Shown one piece after another: positions 45,036 to 53,973 of a DNA stretch of 64,000 bases. A program made the position numbers and the translations under genes. The notes under the pieces were generated by a model. It did no database searches. It saw only the letters and a list, made by a program, of their open reading frames with translations, and had not been told where the DNA came from. The stretch is taken from positions 1 through 64,000 of the forward strand of contig NZ_LMUI01000023.1 in assembly GCF_009765995.1 (NCBI RefSeq), in the 5' to 3' direction. This stretch comes from Methylocapsa sp. S129 (GTDB lineage: Bacteria > Pseudomonadota > Alphaproteobacteria > Rhizobiales > Beijerinckiaceae). Positions within the stretch are counted from its first letter, which is position 1. Every line of letters starts with the position of its first letter.

Positions 45036-45307
45036 ACCGCCTTCTCATCACGCCGCGCGCCGCCGCCGATCTCGAAGAAATAGGCGATTACATCGCTCTC
45101 GATAATCCGGCGGCGGCGGCGCGAATGATTGATCGTCTCGAAGAAGTATCGATTCTCCTAAGCGAGCGTCCACGCATCGGAACGTCCCGCGACGATATAG
45201 CCAAAGGCGTGAGGGCTTTTCCGGTCGGAAACTACCTCATCCTATTTCGGACGCTGGCCAACGGCGTGGAAATTGTGCGCTACGTGCATGGAGCGCGGCA
45301 GATGTGA
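45032..45307 (+). CDS. parE: Type II toxin, ParE/RelE family
   Basis: This 91-residue toxin of the ParE/RelE fold begins LLITPRAAADLEEIGDYIA and ends with GNYLILFRTLANGVEIVRYVHGAR, both typical of ParE. The start is a TTG at 45032 in a TTGA overlap with the parD stop; no ATG is available. The rare start codon would keep toxin below antitoxin output. ParE members poison DNA gyrase, while RelE-like ones cut mRNA; the sequence favours ParE. Confidence 0.9.
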   Translation: MNRLLITPRAAADLEEIGDYIALDNPAAAARMIDRLEEVSILLSERPRIGTSRDDIAKGVRAFPVGNYLILFRTLANGVEIVRYVHGARQM

Positions 45308-45341
45308 GGGCTCGTTTAAGCCATGGTGGTCGCTCTGCCTG

Positions 45342-46310
45342 CTATCCGACGAAGGCCAGCGCGCCGATTGCGATCGCCTGCAGCAGACAGGCGACGCGAT
45401 AGAGGCGCAGACCGGCTCTGATATCGGCCGCGTTCGCTTCATAGCGGCCATCGCCCATGAAGGCGTCTTCGACATTTTCCTCGCCATAGACGCGCGGCCC
45501 TGCGAGCTTCAAGGCGAGAGCGCCGGCCATCGCGGCCTCGGGCCAGCCGGCGTTGGGCGAGCGGTGATGTCGGGCGTCGCGCTGCACCGCCGCGATCGCG
45601 GCCGGCGCGGATGCGCCCGGCAGAATCGCGGCAGCGACAATGATCCAGCAGGCCGCGAGGCGGGAGGCCGGCAAATTGACAAGATCGTCGAGCCGCGCCG
45701 CCGCCCAGCCGAAAGCGAGGTAACGATCGCTTCTGTGGCCGATCATGCTGTCGGCGGTATTGACGGCTTTGTAGAGCGCGCCGCCGGCGAGGCCGCCGAT
45801 GACGATCCAGAACAGCGGCGCGACGATTCCGTCCGAGAAATTCTCGGCGAGGCTTTCGATGGCGGCGCGCGCGACGCCCGCTTCATCCAGCGTCGAGGGA
45901 TTGCGTCCGACAATCATCGCAACCGCGCGCCGGCCGCCAGACAAACCTTCCCGCTCAAGAGATTGCGCCACGGCGCCGACGTGATCATGGAGGCTGCGTT
46001 GCGCGGGCAGGCTCGCGGCAAGCGCCGCCAAAAGGAGAAAGCCGATCCAACCCGGCGGCGCGACGAGCGTGATGAGCGCCGCGGCGCCTCCCACCGGCGC
46101 GAGCAACAGGAGAAGGGCCAGCGCTCCGGCCGTGCGCCTCGCGCCAAAGAACAGCGTCGGCCGGTTCAGGCGCCGATCGAGCCAGGCGAGCCACGCGCCC
46201 ATCCAGGTGACGGGATGGCCGATCGCGCGGTAGAGAATGTCGGGGTAACCAGCACAGGCCTCGATGACGAGCGCCGCGAAGGCCAGTTGAGGCGACAAGG
46301 CGAAATGCAT
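45342..46310 (-). CDS. cobD: Adenosylcobinamide-phosphate synthase (CbiB/CobD)
   Basis: This 322-residue inner-membrane protein has several hydrophobic helices and the family landmarks YRAIGHPVTWMG (about residues 27-38), VGRNPSTLDE (about 155) and ESLAENFSDGIVAPLFW (about 172). It attaches the aminopropanol arm to cobyric acid. The ATG at 46310 is separated from the GTG start of the divergent cobC by a single base. It converges on the ParE gene, 34 bases from its end. Confidence 0.93.
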   Translation of the reverse strand: MHFALSPQLAFAALVIEACAGYPDILYRAIGHPVTWMGAWLAWLDRRLNRPTLFFGARRTAGALALLLLLAPVGGAAALITLVAPPGWIGFLLLAALAASLPAQRSLHDHVGAVAQSLEREGLSGGRRAVAMIVGRNPSTLDEAGVARAAIESLAENFSDGIVAPLFWIVIGGLAGGALYKAVNTADSMIGHRSDRYLAFGWAAARLDDLVNLPASRLAACWIIVAAAILPGASAPAAIAAVQRDARHHRSPNAGWPEAAMAGALALKLAGPRVYGEENVEDAFMGDGRYEANAADIRAGLRLYRVACLLQAIAIGALAFVG

Positions 46311-46311
46311 T

Positions 46312-47334
46312 GTGAGTGAAGCGCCCTTCGAAGCGGCATGGAGCGCATTGTCCTATCACGGCGGCAATCTTGGCGCCGCGCGCCGATTATGTCCGGAGGC
46401 GCCCGAGCCCTGGATCGACCTCTCGACAGGCGTCAATCCGCACCCCTATCCCCTGCCTGCCGTCCCGCTCGAAAGCTGGGCGCGATTGCCGGAGGTCGAC
46501 CATCTCGCCGCCCTCGAAAGCGTCGCGGCGCATCGCTATGGCGCGGCGCCCGCGCAAACGATCGCGGCGCCCGGCACGCAAGCGATCATCCAATTGCTGG
46601 CGCGGCTTCGTCCCGCGGCGCGCGTCGGCATTCTCGGGTTCAGCTACAGCGGGCACGCGCATGCTTGGCGCGCGGCGGGGGCGGGCGTCGCGACAGTCGA
46701 AGACATCGCCGAACTCGCCGCGTTCGACGTTGCGATCATCGTCAATCCGAACAATCCCGACGGCCGCCTGGCGAGCCCGGCCTCTCTTGTCGCGCTCCAC
46801 CAGGGAATCGCGGCGCGGGGCGGAATGGTGGTCGTCGACGAGGCGTTCATGGACCTCGACGGGCGCGGGCAGAGCCTTGTCCCGGCGCTTCCGGCGAGTA
46901 GCGCTATCGTGTTGCGCTCCTTTGGCAAGACTTATGGGCTCGCCGGCCTGCGGCTCGGCTTTGCGATCGCGTCGCCTGATCTCGCAGGGCCCCTGCGCAC
47001 GGCCTTAGGTCCCTGGCCGGTCAGCGGTCCCGCCATCGCCATCGGGTGCGGCGCGCTCGCCGATGATGCATGGCTGGAAGAGACCAGGCTGCGACTCGAA
47101 CGCGACGCCAGGCGGCTCGATCGCCTGCTTGTCAAATGCGGCTTCGAAATGCTTGGCGGCGCGGCCTTGTTCCGCCTCGCCCGTCACGCGGACGCTCAGG
47201 CCCTCTTCGCCCATCTGCTGCGTCACGGGATTCTGACGCGCCCTTTCGCTGCGCTGCCAGACCGGTTGCGTTTTGGCGTTCCGGCAGGTGCGGAATCCTG
47301 GCGCCGGCTGGAGTCGGCGCTTGGGCGGCCTTAA
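46312..47334 (+). CDS. cobC: Threonine-phosphate decarboxylase-like aminotransferase CobC
   Basis: This 340-residue PLP enzyme of the histidinol-phosphate aminotransferase fold has the substrate-side IDLSTGVNPHPYPLP (about residues 36-50), VNPNNPDGR (about 144-152), and the PLP Lys in LRSFGKTYGLAGLRLGF. It makes or delivers the aminopropanol phosphate side chain of cobalamin. The start is a GTG at 46312, 1 base from the divergent cobD start, so both genes must be read from promoters lying inside the other gene. Confidence 0.92.
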   Translation: MSEAPFEAAWSALSYHGGNLGAARRLCPEAPEPWIDLSTGVNPHPYPLPAVPLESWARLPEVDHLAALESVAAHRYGAAPAQTIAAPGTQAIIQLLARLRPAARVGILGFSYSGHAHAWRAAGAGVATVEDIAELAAFDVAIIVNPNNPDGRLASPASLVALHQGIAARGGMVVVDEAFMDLDGRGQSLVPALPASSAIVLRSFGKTYGLAGLRLGFAIASPDLAGPLRTALGPWPVSGPAIAIGCGALADDAWLEETRLRLERDARRLDRLLVKCGFEMLGGAALFRLARHADAQALFAHLLRHGILTRPFAALPDRLRFGVPAGAESWRRLESALGRP

Positions 47335-47435
47335 CGCGGCAGGTCGATCGCATGGCGCGACTGCGACAAAAAGGAATTCGGATATCGCGCCGTTTCAGGT
47401 AATAGACGGGCTCAGGCAGTTTGCAGGGGGATGGG

Positions 47436-48011
47436 ATGGCCAGGAGTTTTTGGGTTGCGGTCGCGGCTTTGGGGATGGCGCTCGCGGTTCAGCCCGCAGC
47501 CTCCCAAACCACCCCGAAACCAGACGCCGCCAAGCCGGCGCCCGGCCCGGTCAGCGCGGATCCGCAGTCGACGACGGCGGCCTATGGCGACTGGGTCGTC
47601 CGATGCCAGCGCATCGGCGATGGCGCCGCCGCCCAGCGTGTTTGCGAAGCGGCCGAAACGATCCAGACGCAAGGCGCGCAGGGCCCCATCGCCCAGATTG
47701 CGATCGGCCGCGTGGCGCCGACGGATCCGTTGCGGCTGACGCTCGTTCTGCCGCCCAATGTCAGCTTTCCCAGCGCCCCGCGGATGGAGGTCGACGACAA
47801 GGATGCGCATCCGGTCGACCTGAACTGGCGTCGCTGCCTGTCGGGCGGCTGTTTCGCCGATGCCGAGATGAAAGACGATCTCTTGCAGTTCTGGCGCAGG
47901 CAGGCCGGCCAGGGCTCGATAAAATTCAGGGATGGCGTTGGCCGGGACATTGCGGCGCCGTTTTCGTTCCGCGGCCTCGCACAAGCGCTCGACGCCCTCG
48001 CGAAGAGTTGA
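47436..48011 (+). CDS. Invasion-associated locus B (IalB) family exported protein
   Basis: This 191-residue protein has a signal peptide (MARSFWVAVAALGMALAV, cut near AAS-Q), a Pro/Ala-rich linker, and an IalB domain with YGDWVVRCQ (about residues 40-48) and conserved cysteines in CQ, CEAA and CLSGGCF. The start is the ATG at 47436, preceded by AGGGGG. IalB proteins are periplasmic or membrane-associated proteins in alphaproteobacteria, named for erythrocyte invasion by Bartonella; the biochemical role in free-living species is unknown. Confidence 0.87.
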   Translation: MARSFWVAVAALGMALAVQPAASQTTPKPDAAKPAPGPVSADPQSTTAAYGDWVVRCQRIGDGAAAQRVCEAAETIQTQGAQGPIAQIAIGRVAPTDPLRLTLVLPPNVSFPSAPRMEVDDKDAHPVDLNWRRCLSGGCFADAEMKDDLLQFWRRQAGQGSIKFRDGVGRDIAAPFSFRGLAQALDALAKS

Positions 48012-48144
48012 GCGGCCCTTGCGAGTTGGATGCGCCAAATTGGTGGGACTAAGCGTGCCGTCCCCCTTTTGGGAGAGGGAGAAGCAACGCCAATCTTTCA
48101 ATTTCGCTGATGTAAGCCGCCAGCCAATCCAAACGGAGCCAAAA

Positions 48145-49095
48145 ATGCAGAAACGTCGTCTGGGCCGCACCGGCCTCCATATCGCGCCGCTTGTCTTCGG
48201 CGGCAATGTTTTTGGCTGGACCGCGGATGCAAAGAGGTCGTTCGATCTGCTCGACCGTTTTGTCGAGGCCGGCTTCAACACGATCGACACGGCCGATGTC
48301 TATTCGGCCTGGGCGGCTGGCAATAAGGGCGGCGAATCCGAGACGATTATCGGCGACTGGATGAAGAGCCGCGGCAATCGCGATAAAGTGATCGTCGTCA
48401 CCAAGGTCGGGTCGCCGATGGGACCGGGCAAGAAGGGGCTCGGCGCGCGCTATATCGCCGAGGCGGTCGAGGCCTCCCTGAAACGGCTGCAGACGGATCA
48501 CATCGATCTCTATCTCTCGCATTGGCCCGATGCCGAAACGCCTTATGAGGAAACCCTCGGCGCCTATCAGGGGCTCGTTCAACAGGGCAAGGTTCGTTTC
48601 ATCGGCGCCTCGAACCTCGACGCCGCGCAGCTCGGCGCCTCGCTCGACGTCGCGAAAGCCAAATCGCTGCCGCGCTATGACGTGCTGCAGCCCGAATATA
48701 ATCTCTACGACCGCGGCAGTTTCGACGGGCCGCTGCGCGAACTTTGCGTTCGCGAAGACATTGGCGTCATCACCTATTTCAGTCTCGCCAAAGGTTTCCT
48801 GTCGGGCAAATATCGTAGCGAGGCCGATCTTGGCCAAAGCCCGCGCGGCGGCGGCGTCAAAGCCTATCTCAACGCGCGCGGCGCCCGCATTCTGGCCGCG
48901 CTCGACGCGGTCGCCGAAAAGCTTGGCGCCAAGCCCGCCGAAGTCGCTCTGGCCTGGCTGATCGCAAGCCCCGGCGTCACCGCGCCAATCGCCAGCGCCA
49001 CGTCGCTGACCCAGCTCGACAGCCTGATCAAGGCGGCGGCGCTGACGCTGGACGCCGGCGACATCAGCGCGCTCGACAAGGCGAGCGCGCTCTGA
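48145..49095 (+). CDS. Aldo/keto reductase
   Basis: This 316-residue (beta/alpha)8 NADPH-dependent reductase begins KRRLGRTGLHIAPLVFGGNV. It has the catalytic Asp and Tyr in NTIDTADVYSAW (about residues 43-54), Lys in VVTKVG and the His region HIDLYLSHWPD. ACGGAG stands 6 bases upstream of the ATG at 48145. It belongs to the general AKR group that reduces aldehydes or ketones, substrate unknown. It is convergent with a second aldo/keto reductase. Confidence 0.92.
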   Translation: MQKRRLGRTGLHIAPLVFGGNVFGWTADAKRSFDLLDRFVEAGFNTIDTADVYSAWAAGNKGGESETIIGDWMKSRGNRDKVIVVTKVGSPMGPGKKGLGARYIAEAVEASLKRLQTDHIDLYLSHWPDAETPYEETLGAYQGLVQQGKVRFIGASNLDAAQLGASLDVAKAKSLPRYDVLQPEYNLYDRGSFDGPLRELCVREDIGVITYFSLAKGFLSGKYRSEADLGQSPRGGGVKAYLNARGARILAALDAVAEKLGAKPAEVALAWLIASPGVTAPIASATSLTQLDSLIKAAALTLDAGDISALDKASAL

Positions 49096-49132
49096 GGGGG
49101 GTAGAATTCTGTCAGGGGCGGCGCTGTCAGCG

Positions 49133-49999
49133 CTATTTCGGCCGCGCCTGCGCATCCAGCGCCTTGAAATCGGCGTCCGACAGCGTGATGCCGGCTGCGG
49201 CCACGTTCTCCTCAAGGTGCGAAACTTTGCCCGTGCCGGGGATCGGCAGCATGACCGGGCTGCGTTTCAGCACCCAGGCGAGCGCGATCTGGCTCGGCGA
49301 GGCGCCATTCTTTTTCGCGATGCCGTCGAGCACTGAGCCCGGGCGCGCGAGATCGCCGGCGGCCAAGGGATACCAGGGGATGAAGCCGACGCCATGGGAC
49401 TCGCAATAGTCGAGCACGCTCTCGCTTGAACGGTCGGCGAGGTTGTAGAGGTTCTGCACGGTCGCCACTTTGAAGAATTTTTGCGCCGCTTCGATCTCCT
49501 CGACGCTGACCTGGCTAAGGCCGGCATGGCGGATCAGACCTTCCTTCTGCATCGCGGCGATCACGCCGAATTGTTCGTCGCGCGGCACCGCCGGATCAAT
49601 GCGGTGAAGCTGCCATAGATCGATGCGCTCCACACCCAACCGCTTGAGGCTGGTCGTGACGCCGTTGCGCAGGAATTCGGGGCGCCCGTTCGGCGTCCAT
49701 TGATTGGGGCCCGGCCGCTCAAGGCCGCTTTTGGTGGCGATAACGAGGCCCTTGTAGGGAAACAGCCCTTCATGAATCAGCCGCTCGCTGACCTCCGGCC
49801 CATAGCTCTGCGCGGTGTCGATGAAATTCACGCCGAGTTCGGGCAGGCGGCGCAGCACGCGCAGAGCCTCGGCGCGATCTTCGGGCTCACCCCAGATTCC
49901 CTTGCCGGTGATGCGCATGGCCCCAAAGCCAAGGCGATTGACGGTGAGGTCTCCGCCAATGGCGAAGGGGCCGGATTCGGCGGCGGTGGGCTTGGTCAT
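49133..49999 (-). CDS. Aldo/keto reductase
   Basis: This 288-residue AKR has [18 protein letters not shown] (Asp and Tyr of the tetrad, about residues 57-74), [12 protein letters not shown] (Lys) and [14 protein letters not shown] (His), plus the NADP-binding [18 protein letters not shown] near the C-terminus. The ATG at 49999 has GAGG 6 bases upstream. It is distant from the AKR at 48145 and more like the AKR11/YajO type. The substrate is unknown. Confidence 0.92.
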   Translation of the reverse strand: MTKPTAAESGPFAIGGDLTVNRLGFGAMRITGKGIWGEPEDRAEALRVLRRLPELGVNFIDTAQSYGPEVSERLIHEGLFPYKGLVIATKSGLERPGPNQWTPNGRPEFLRNGVTTSLKRLGVERIDLWQLHRIDPAVPRDEQFGVIAAMQKEGLIRHAGLSQVSVEEIEAAQKFFKVATVQNLYNLADRSSESVLDYCESHGVGFIPWYPLAAGDLARPGSVLDGIAKKNGASPSQIALAWVLKRSPVMLPIPGTGKVSHLEENVAAAGITLSDADFKALDAQARPK

Positions 50000-50196
50000 G
50001 GGGACCTCTTCGGAGGATTGGATGTTGCGGCGGGCGTGCGACTTAGGAGACGCACGTACGCGTTTACATGGGGTGCATTGGGCGACACGCAAGCCTCGTC
50101 GCCGCGGCCACGGAGCGCGACGGGCGAAGGCTTCGCATTGGCCTCGAGGTCAATGACCGTATGTAAGGGGGAGCCTGGTCGCCGCGCCGCCCATCG

Positions 50197-51240
50197 CTAT
50201 CGCGTGGGAACCGGCGCGTCGGCGCGCAGCAGGCCTTCGTGCTTCAACTCGCTCCAGAGGTCGGCCGGAATGGGATGATTGAAAGCGGCGAGGTTCTGGG
50301 CGATCTGCGCGCGCGAAATGGCGCCTGGGATCACCGCAGCGACGATCGGATGGCCAAGCGGGAATTGCAGCGCCGCGGCGGCGAGCGGCGTATTGTGGCG
50401 TTTGCACAAGGCCTCGATGCGCGCGACGCGCACCATGATTTCGGGTTTGGCAGGCGAATAATTATACATCGCGCTCGGCGTTGCGCCGGTCGCCAGAATG
50501 CCTGAATTATAGGGCCCGCCGATGACGATTCCGACGCCGCGCTCGGCGCAAAGCGCAAACTCGCTGTCCAGCACATCCTGTTCAAGCAAAGTGTAGCGCA
50601 TCGCGATGAGGAAAAAGTCGATGTCGAACAGATCGAGATAGCGCGGGATCGTACCCATCGTGTTGAAACCGGCGCCGATGCCCTTGATCACGCCCTGGTC
50701 GCGCAATTCCTCAAGCGCGCGCCAACCGCCGGTGTAGAGCTGATTCATATAGGGCCCGACCTTGGCCTCGGTCTTGAAATGCCAGGAATCGAGATCGTGA
50801 ATCAGCAGCACGTCGATCCTGTTGATGCCAAGGCGCTGCAGGCTGTCCTCGAACGAGCGCATCACGCCATCGTAACTATAGTCGAACAAAGCGTCGAATT
50901 CGAGCCCGCCGAGCCAATCGCCGCGCACGAACGGACCCGCTTTGAGCGGACGCCGCAACAGGCGGCCGACCTTGCTCGATATGACGAAGCTTTCGCGCGG
51001 CTTGCGATAGAGTGCGCGGCCGACCCGATGTTCCGCCTGCCCCTTGCCGTACCAGGGCGAAGTGTCGAAATAGCGCACGCCGCCGTCCCATGCCGCATTC
51101 AGCAGGCCGCCGGCTTCCTGCTCTTCGATGATGTCCCAGTTCTCCCCCAGCGGAGCGGTGCCCAGTCCGAGTTCGGTTACGGTGGCGCCCGTGCGCCCAA
51201 GCCGCCGCGTCGGCAGGCTGGCAATTTCATTCACGCTCAT
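50197..51240 (-). CDS. Aldo/keto reductase, sugar/pyridoxal dehydrogenase-like
   Basis: This 347-residue AKR starts RRLGRTGATVTELGLGTAPLG and has VRYFDTSPWYGKGQAEHRVG (tetrad Asp and Tyr), ISSKVGRLL (Lys) and RIDVLLIHDLDSW (His). Its length and the GYEF-like central insert resemble D-threo-aldose/L-fucose 1-dehydrogenases and pyridoxal 4-dehydrogenase, which run in the oxidising direction. The ATG at 51240 has GGAGG about 10 bases upstream. It is the third AKR in a row; the substrate is unproven. Confidence 0.9.
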   Translation of the reverse strand: MSVNEIASLPTRRLGRTGATVTELGLGTAPLGENWDIIEEQEAGGLLNAAWDGGVRYFDTSPWYGKGQAEHRVGRALYRKPRESFVISSKVGRLLRRPLKAGPFVRGDWLGGLEFDALFDYSYDGVMRSFEDSLQRLGINRIDVLLIHDLDSWHFKTEAKVGPYMNQLYTGGWRALEELRDQGVIKGIGAGFNTMGTIPRYLDLFDIDFFLIAMRYTLLEQDVLDSEFALCAERGVGIVIGGPYNSGILATGATPSAMYNYSPAKPEIMVRVARIEALCKRHNTPLAAAALQFPLGHPIVAAVIPGAISRAQIAQNLAAFNHPIPADLWSELKHEGLLRADAPVPTR

Positions 51241-51490
51241 GACCGAAAATCCTCCCACGTTCTTTCCGACTTCTATTGTACATCGCGCCGCCGTTCGCAA
51301 CTTTTTTCAAGGCAAGGCAGCGATGGCGCCATGGCGAGGACAGGCGATGCGCGCCTCTGCGCGTTTCGCCGACAAGGGCGATCAGCCGCGCCTCAGTTTG
51401 AATTTCCGGGGGCGATTCAGAAAATGGCCGCCAGAGCGAAGCATCGGCTTGCGATTTGCCGGCGTGCCGGTCAAGCCCGGTCGTCATGCG

Positions 51491-51628
51491 CTCAAGGAGT
51501 TCTCACTTCTCGTCGATATGGGTAAGCTGCGGGCGCATGTCGAACGAATGTTTCCATTGGAGCGAGCCGCTGGCGCCCATCGCTTTCTCGTAAGCCGTCC
51601 GCTGGGCAACGTCGTCCTCGCGCGCTGA
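51491..51628 (+). pseudogene. C-terminal remnant of a zinc-type (MDR) alcohol dehydrogenase/quinone oxidoreductase
   Basis: The last 45 codons before the stop at 51628 (from LKEFSLLVDMGKLRAHVERM through MFPLERAAGAHRFLVS to NVVLAR) match the usual C-terminus of medium-chain dehydrogenases, which read GKLxPVVxRxFPLExAAEAH...GKVVL. Nothing upstream in any frame back to 51250 resembles the rest of such a protein, so only the tail remains. It lies between the third AKR and a serine hydrolase. Confidence 0.65.
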
Positions 51629-51677
51629 GCCATCCGGCTTTCCCATTATCAACCCTGACATCAGCAGGAGATCATCC

Positions 51678-52859
51678 ATGTCAGTCGTCGCGCCTCACAA
51701 GACCTTATCGCAGCGGGTGAACGCGGTCATCGAGCGTGCGCTGGCGGAGCGGCGGCTGGTCGGCGGCGTCGTGCTCATCGCGCAAGACGGCGATGTCGTC
51801 TATCGCCGCGCGGCCGGGTTGGCCGACCGCGAAGCGAAGCGCCCGATGCGCGAGGACGCGATCTTCCGCTTTTCCTCGCTGACCAAGCCGATCGTCTCCG
51901 CGGCGGCGATGGCGCTCGTCGAGCGGGGACAGCTCGCTCTCGACACGCCTACGACGCAATGGCTCCCCACGTTCCGCCCGAAACTGCCGGACGGGAGCGA
52001 GCCGGCCATCACGATACGGCAATTGCTCACGCATACGGCGGGGCTGAGCTACAGCTTCTTCCAGCCGGCCGATGGTCCCTACCAGCGTGCCGGCGTTTCG
52101 GATGGGATTGCCGAACCCGGTCTCTCGATCGAGGAGGAGTTGGAGCGTCTCGCGCGCGTGCCGCTATCCTATGCTCCAGGCGCCGCCTGGGGCTATTCGG
52201 TGGCTCTCGATGTCCTCGGCGAAATTATCGCCCGCGCCGGCGGCGCCGCGCTCCCCGCCATCGTCGAGCAGCTTGTCACGGCGCCGCTGCGGATGGCGGA
52301 CACGGGATTCGCCGTGCGCGACCTCGGGCGGCTCGCGGTGAGTTACGTGGATGGCGCCCCGCCGCGCCGTATGGGCGATCCGGACGTCGTGGCTTTTGGC
52401 GATGGCGCGGGAATCCGCTTTTCGCCCTCGCGCATTCTCGATGCGGCCTCCTTCGCTTCGGGCGGCGCGGGAATGGCGGGCACGGCGGCCGACTTCCTGG
52501 CTTTCCTCGAAACGCTGCGCCGGGGCGGCGGCGGCATCCTGACGCCAGACAGCGTGCGCGCGATGATGAGCAACCAAATCGGCGCTTTGCGCATTAATAC
52601 CGAAGTCACGCCGTCCTGGGGCTTTGGCTTTGGCGGCGCCGTGTTGATCGACCCGATTCTCGCGGGAACGCTGCAATCGATCGGGACCTGGAAATGGGGC
52701 GGCGTCTACGGGCACCATTGGTTCGTGGATGCGCAGCGGCGCCTCACATTGGCGGCGCTTAGCAACACCGCCATCGAAGGCATGGCCGGCAATTTTGTCG
52801 GCGAATTGAGGAACGCCGTCTATGACGCGCCATCGCCCGCAGCCAATCCGAGCGTTTGA
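51678..52859 (+). CDS. Serine hydrolase, class C beta-lactamase family
   Basis: This 393-residue protein has the SxxK motif FSSLTK (Ser67, Lys70), the second motif around WGYSVALDVLG (about residues 173-183), and a C-terminal WGGVYGHHWFVD segment in place of KTG. No signal peptide is visible, so it may be cytoplasmic, like many esterases of this family (EstB type) rather than a true beta-lactamase. The ATG at 51678 has AGGAG about 7 bases upstream. Confidence 0.88.
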   Translation: MSVVAPHKTLSQRVNAVIERALAERRLVGGVVLIAQDGDVVYRRAAGLADREAKRPMREDAIFRFSSLTKPIVSAAAMALVERGQLALDTPTTQWLPTFRPKLPDGSEPAITIRQLLTHTAGLSYSFFQPADGPYQRAGVSDGIAEPGLSIEEELERLARVPLSYAPGAAWGYSVALDVLGEIIARAGGAALPAIVEQLVTAPLRMADTGFAVRDLGRLAVSYVDGAPPRRMGDPDVVAFGDGAGIRFSPSRILDAASFASGGAGMAGTAADFLAFLETLRRGGGGILTPDSVRAMMSNQIGALRINTEVTPSWGFGFGGAVLIDPILAGTLQSIGTWKWGGVYGHHWFVDAQRRLTLAALSNTAIEGMAGNFVGELRNAVYDAPSPAANPSV

Positions 52860-52883
52860 AAAGCGAGAGGAGCCGGGGCGACA

Positions 52884-52909
52884 GGCGCGATGGCGCGCCG
52901 GGGCCTTTT
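52884..52909 (+). terminator. Candidate terminator of the serine hydrolase gene
   Basis: GGCGCG (52884-52889) pairs with CGCGCC (52894-52899) across a 4-base loop. It is followed by GGGGCC and a run of four T. It lies 25 bases after the stop. The U-tract is short and set back from the stem. Confidence 0.4.
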
Positions 52910-53046
52910 ACGATATCCTCGCGTATTAGGCCGCCTGATTGGAAAAGGTCGCTTTTTGAACAGACCCGGCCCTTGTTATTCCACGATGCCCCCTCTGCCT
53001 CTCCCGTAGCGGCGCCGCGGCGCCCCAATCATGCAAAGGAAAAGCA

Positions 53047-53484
53047 ATGCGCCCGTTCAAATTTCGTCATGCTCTTGTCGCCCTGATGGCGATGGCGGTC
53101 GCGAGCGTCTCGTCCGTCGCCTACGCGGACAGCGGCTATATCCGGATTTCGGTGTTGAAGGGGGGCTGGTTCATCGGCGCCTCTGGAGGAAGCGGCACGC
53201 TGACGTTTCACGGCCGGCAATATCCGCTGTCGATCGGCGGATTGGACGCGGGCCTCGTGTTCGGCGCCTCGCATAGCTATTTGTCGGGCCGGGTGAGCCA
53301 CATCTACCGACCCTCGGATGTCGCAGGAGTCTACGGCGCCGCCGGCGCCGGCGCCGCCATTTTCACCGGGGCGCGCGCGATCGTGCTGTCCAACGAAAAG
53401 GGCGCAATCCTGGAGCTGAACGGCCGTCAGACAGGTTTGATGGTCAACGCCGATCTCAGCGGATTGGCGATTTCGATGCGATAG
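53047..53484 (+). CDS. Exported protein of unknown function
   Basis: This 145-residue protein has a clear signal peptide (FRHALVALMAMAVASVSSVA, cleavage near AYA-D). The mature part is rich in Gly with alternating strand-like segments (GSGTLTFHGRQYPLSIGGL; AGVYGAAGAGAAIFTGARAI), which suggests a small beta structure in the periplasm or outer membrane. Similar proteins occur in alphaproteobacteria without assigned function. It has an AAGGAAAAGC site before the ATG at 53047 and a hairpin terminator downstream. Confidence 0.8.
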   Translation: MRPFKFRHALVALMAMAVASVSSVAYADSGYIRISVLKGGWFIGASGGSGTLTFHGRQYPLSIGGLDAGLVFGASHSYLSGRVSHIYRPSDVAGVYGAAGAGAAIFTGARAIVLSNEKGAILELNGRQTGLMVNADLSGLAISMR

Positions 53485-53530
53485 GCGCGCCTCTCGCGCG
53501 CCCATTCAGCAACGCCTGCCCCGCTCCCGT

Positions 53531-53567
53531 AACGAAAAAGGCCGCCCTATGGGCGGCCAGTTATTTT
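53531..53567. terminator. Bidirectional rho-independent terminator
   Basis: A perfect stem GGCCGCCC/GGGCGGCC (53540-53547 and 53551-53558) with a 3-base loop has AACGAAAAA on its left and AGTTATTTT on its right. Read on the minus strand the stem is followed by TTTTTCGTT, and on the plus strand by a weaker T-rich tail. It lies between the exported protein gene and the small convergent frame at 53664. Confidence 0.75.
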
Positions 53568-53663
53568 CGGGGTCAGTTGGGGGGAGGTCCCAAATGGCTG
53601 ATTGTTTGGTAGACCAGCGCTGGCGCGAATGATGTGGCGTCCGCCACATCTCGCGCGAAGGCG

Positions 53664-53813
53664 CTAGCGGGTAAACCATTCGGGGCGCAGCGCCGCCGAC
53701 AGGATCGCCAGCAGCGCGACGACGGCCAATAGGATCCATCGTGCGAACCCCGCATCTTTGCGGCGGGGCCGGTTCGCATCGGGGTCGCCAAAACTGAAAC
53801 GTCCGGACAACAT
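53664..53813 (-). CDS. Small single-pass membrane protein
   Basis: A 49-residue frame begins MLSGRFSFGDPDANRPRRKD, continues with one hydrophobic helix (WILLAVVALLAILSAAL, about residues 27-43) and ends PEWFTR. A basic N-terminal part before the helix suggests N-in topology. An in-frame ATG at 53825 could add four residues. A bidirectional terminator follows downstream, which supports a real transcript. No clear ribosome site is seen, and the function is unknown. Confidence 0.5.
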   Translation of the reverse strand: MLSGRFSFGDPDANRPRRKDAGFARWILLAVVALLAILSAALRPEWFTR

Positions 53814-53916
53814 GGCCGCAATCATCGCGCGAATGTCTCAATATCGGATTGAGCGCAATCGCGCGCCGAGGTTAATGGCTGGTCATTGATGGCCCTCAGG
53901 CCATCAATTCATGCGC

Positions 53917-53947
53917 GACCGGCGCTCGCGTGAGGCGAGCGCCGGTC
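53917..53947. terminator. Strong hairpin downstream of the WXXGXW-repeat protein gene
   Basis: GACCGGCGCTCGC (53917-53929) and GCGAGCGCCGGTC (53935-53947) form a perfect 13-base stem with a 5-base loop. It lies 27 bases beyond the stop of the gene at 53974. There is no U-tract on the minus strand, so it may protect or end the transcript by another route. Confidence 0.45.
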
Positions 53948-53973
53948 GGTCCAGGGACTTCAGCGGCGATCGT

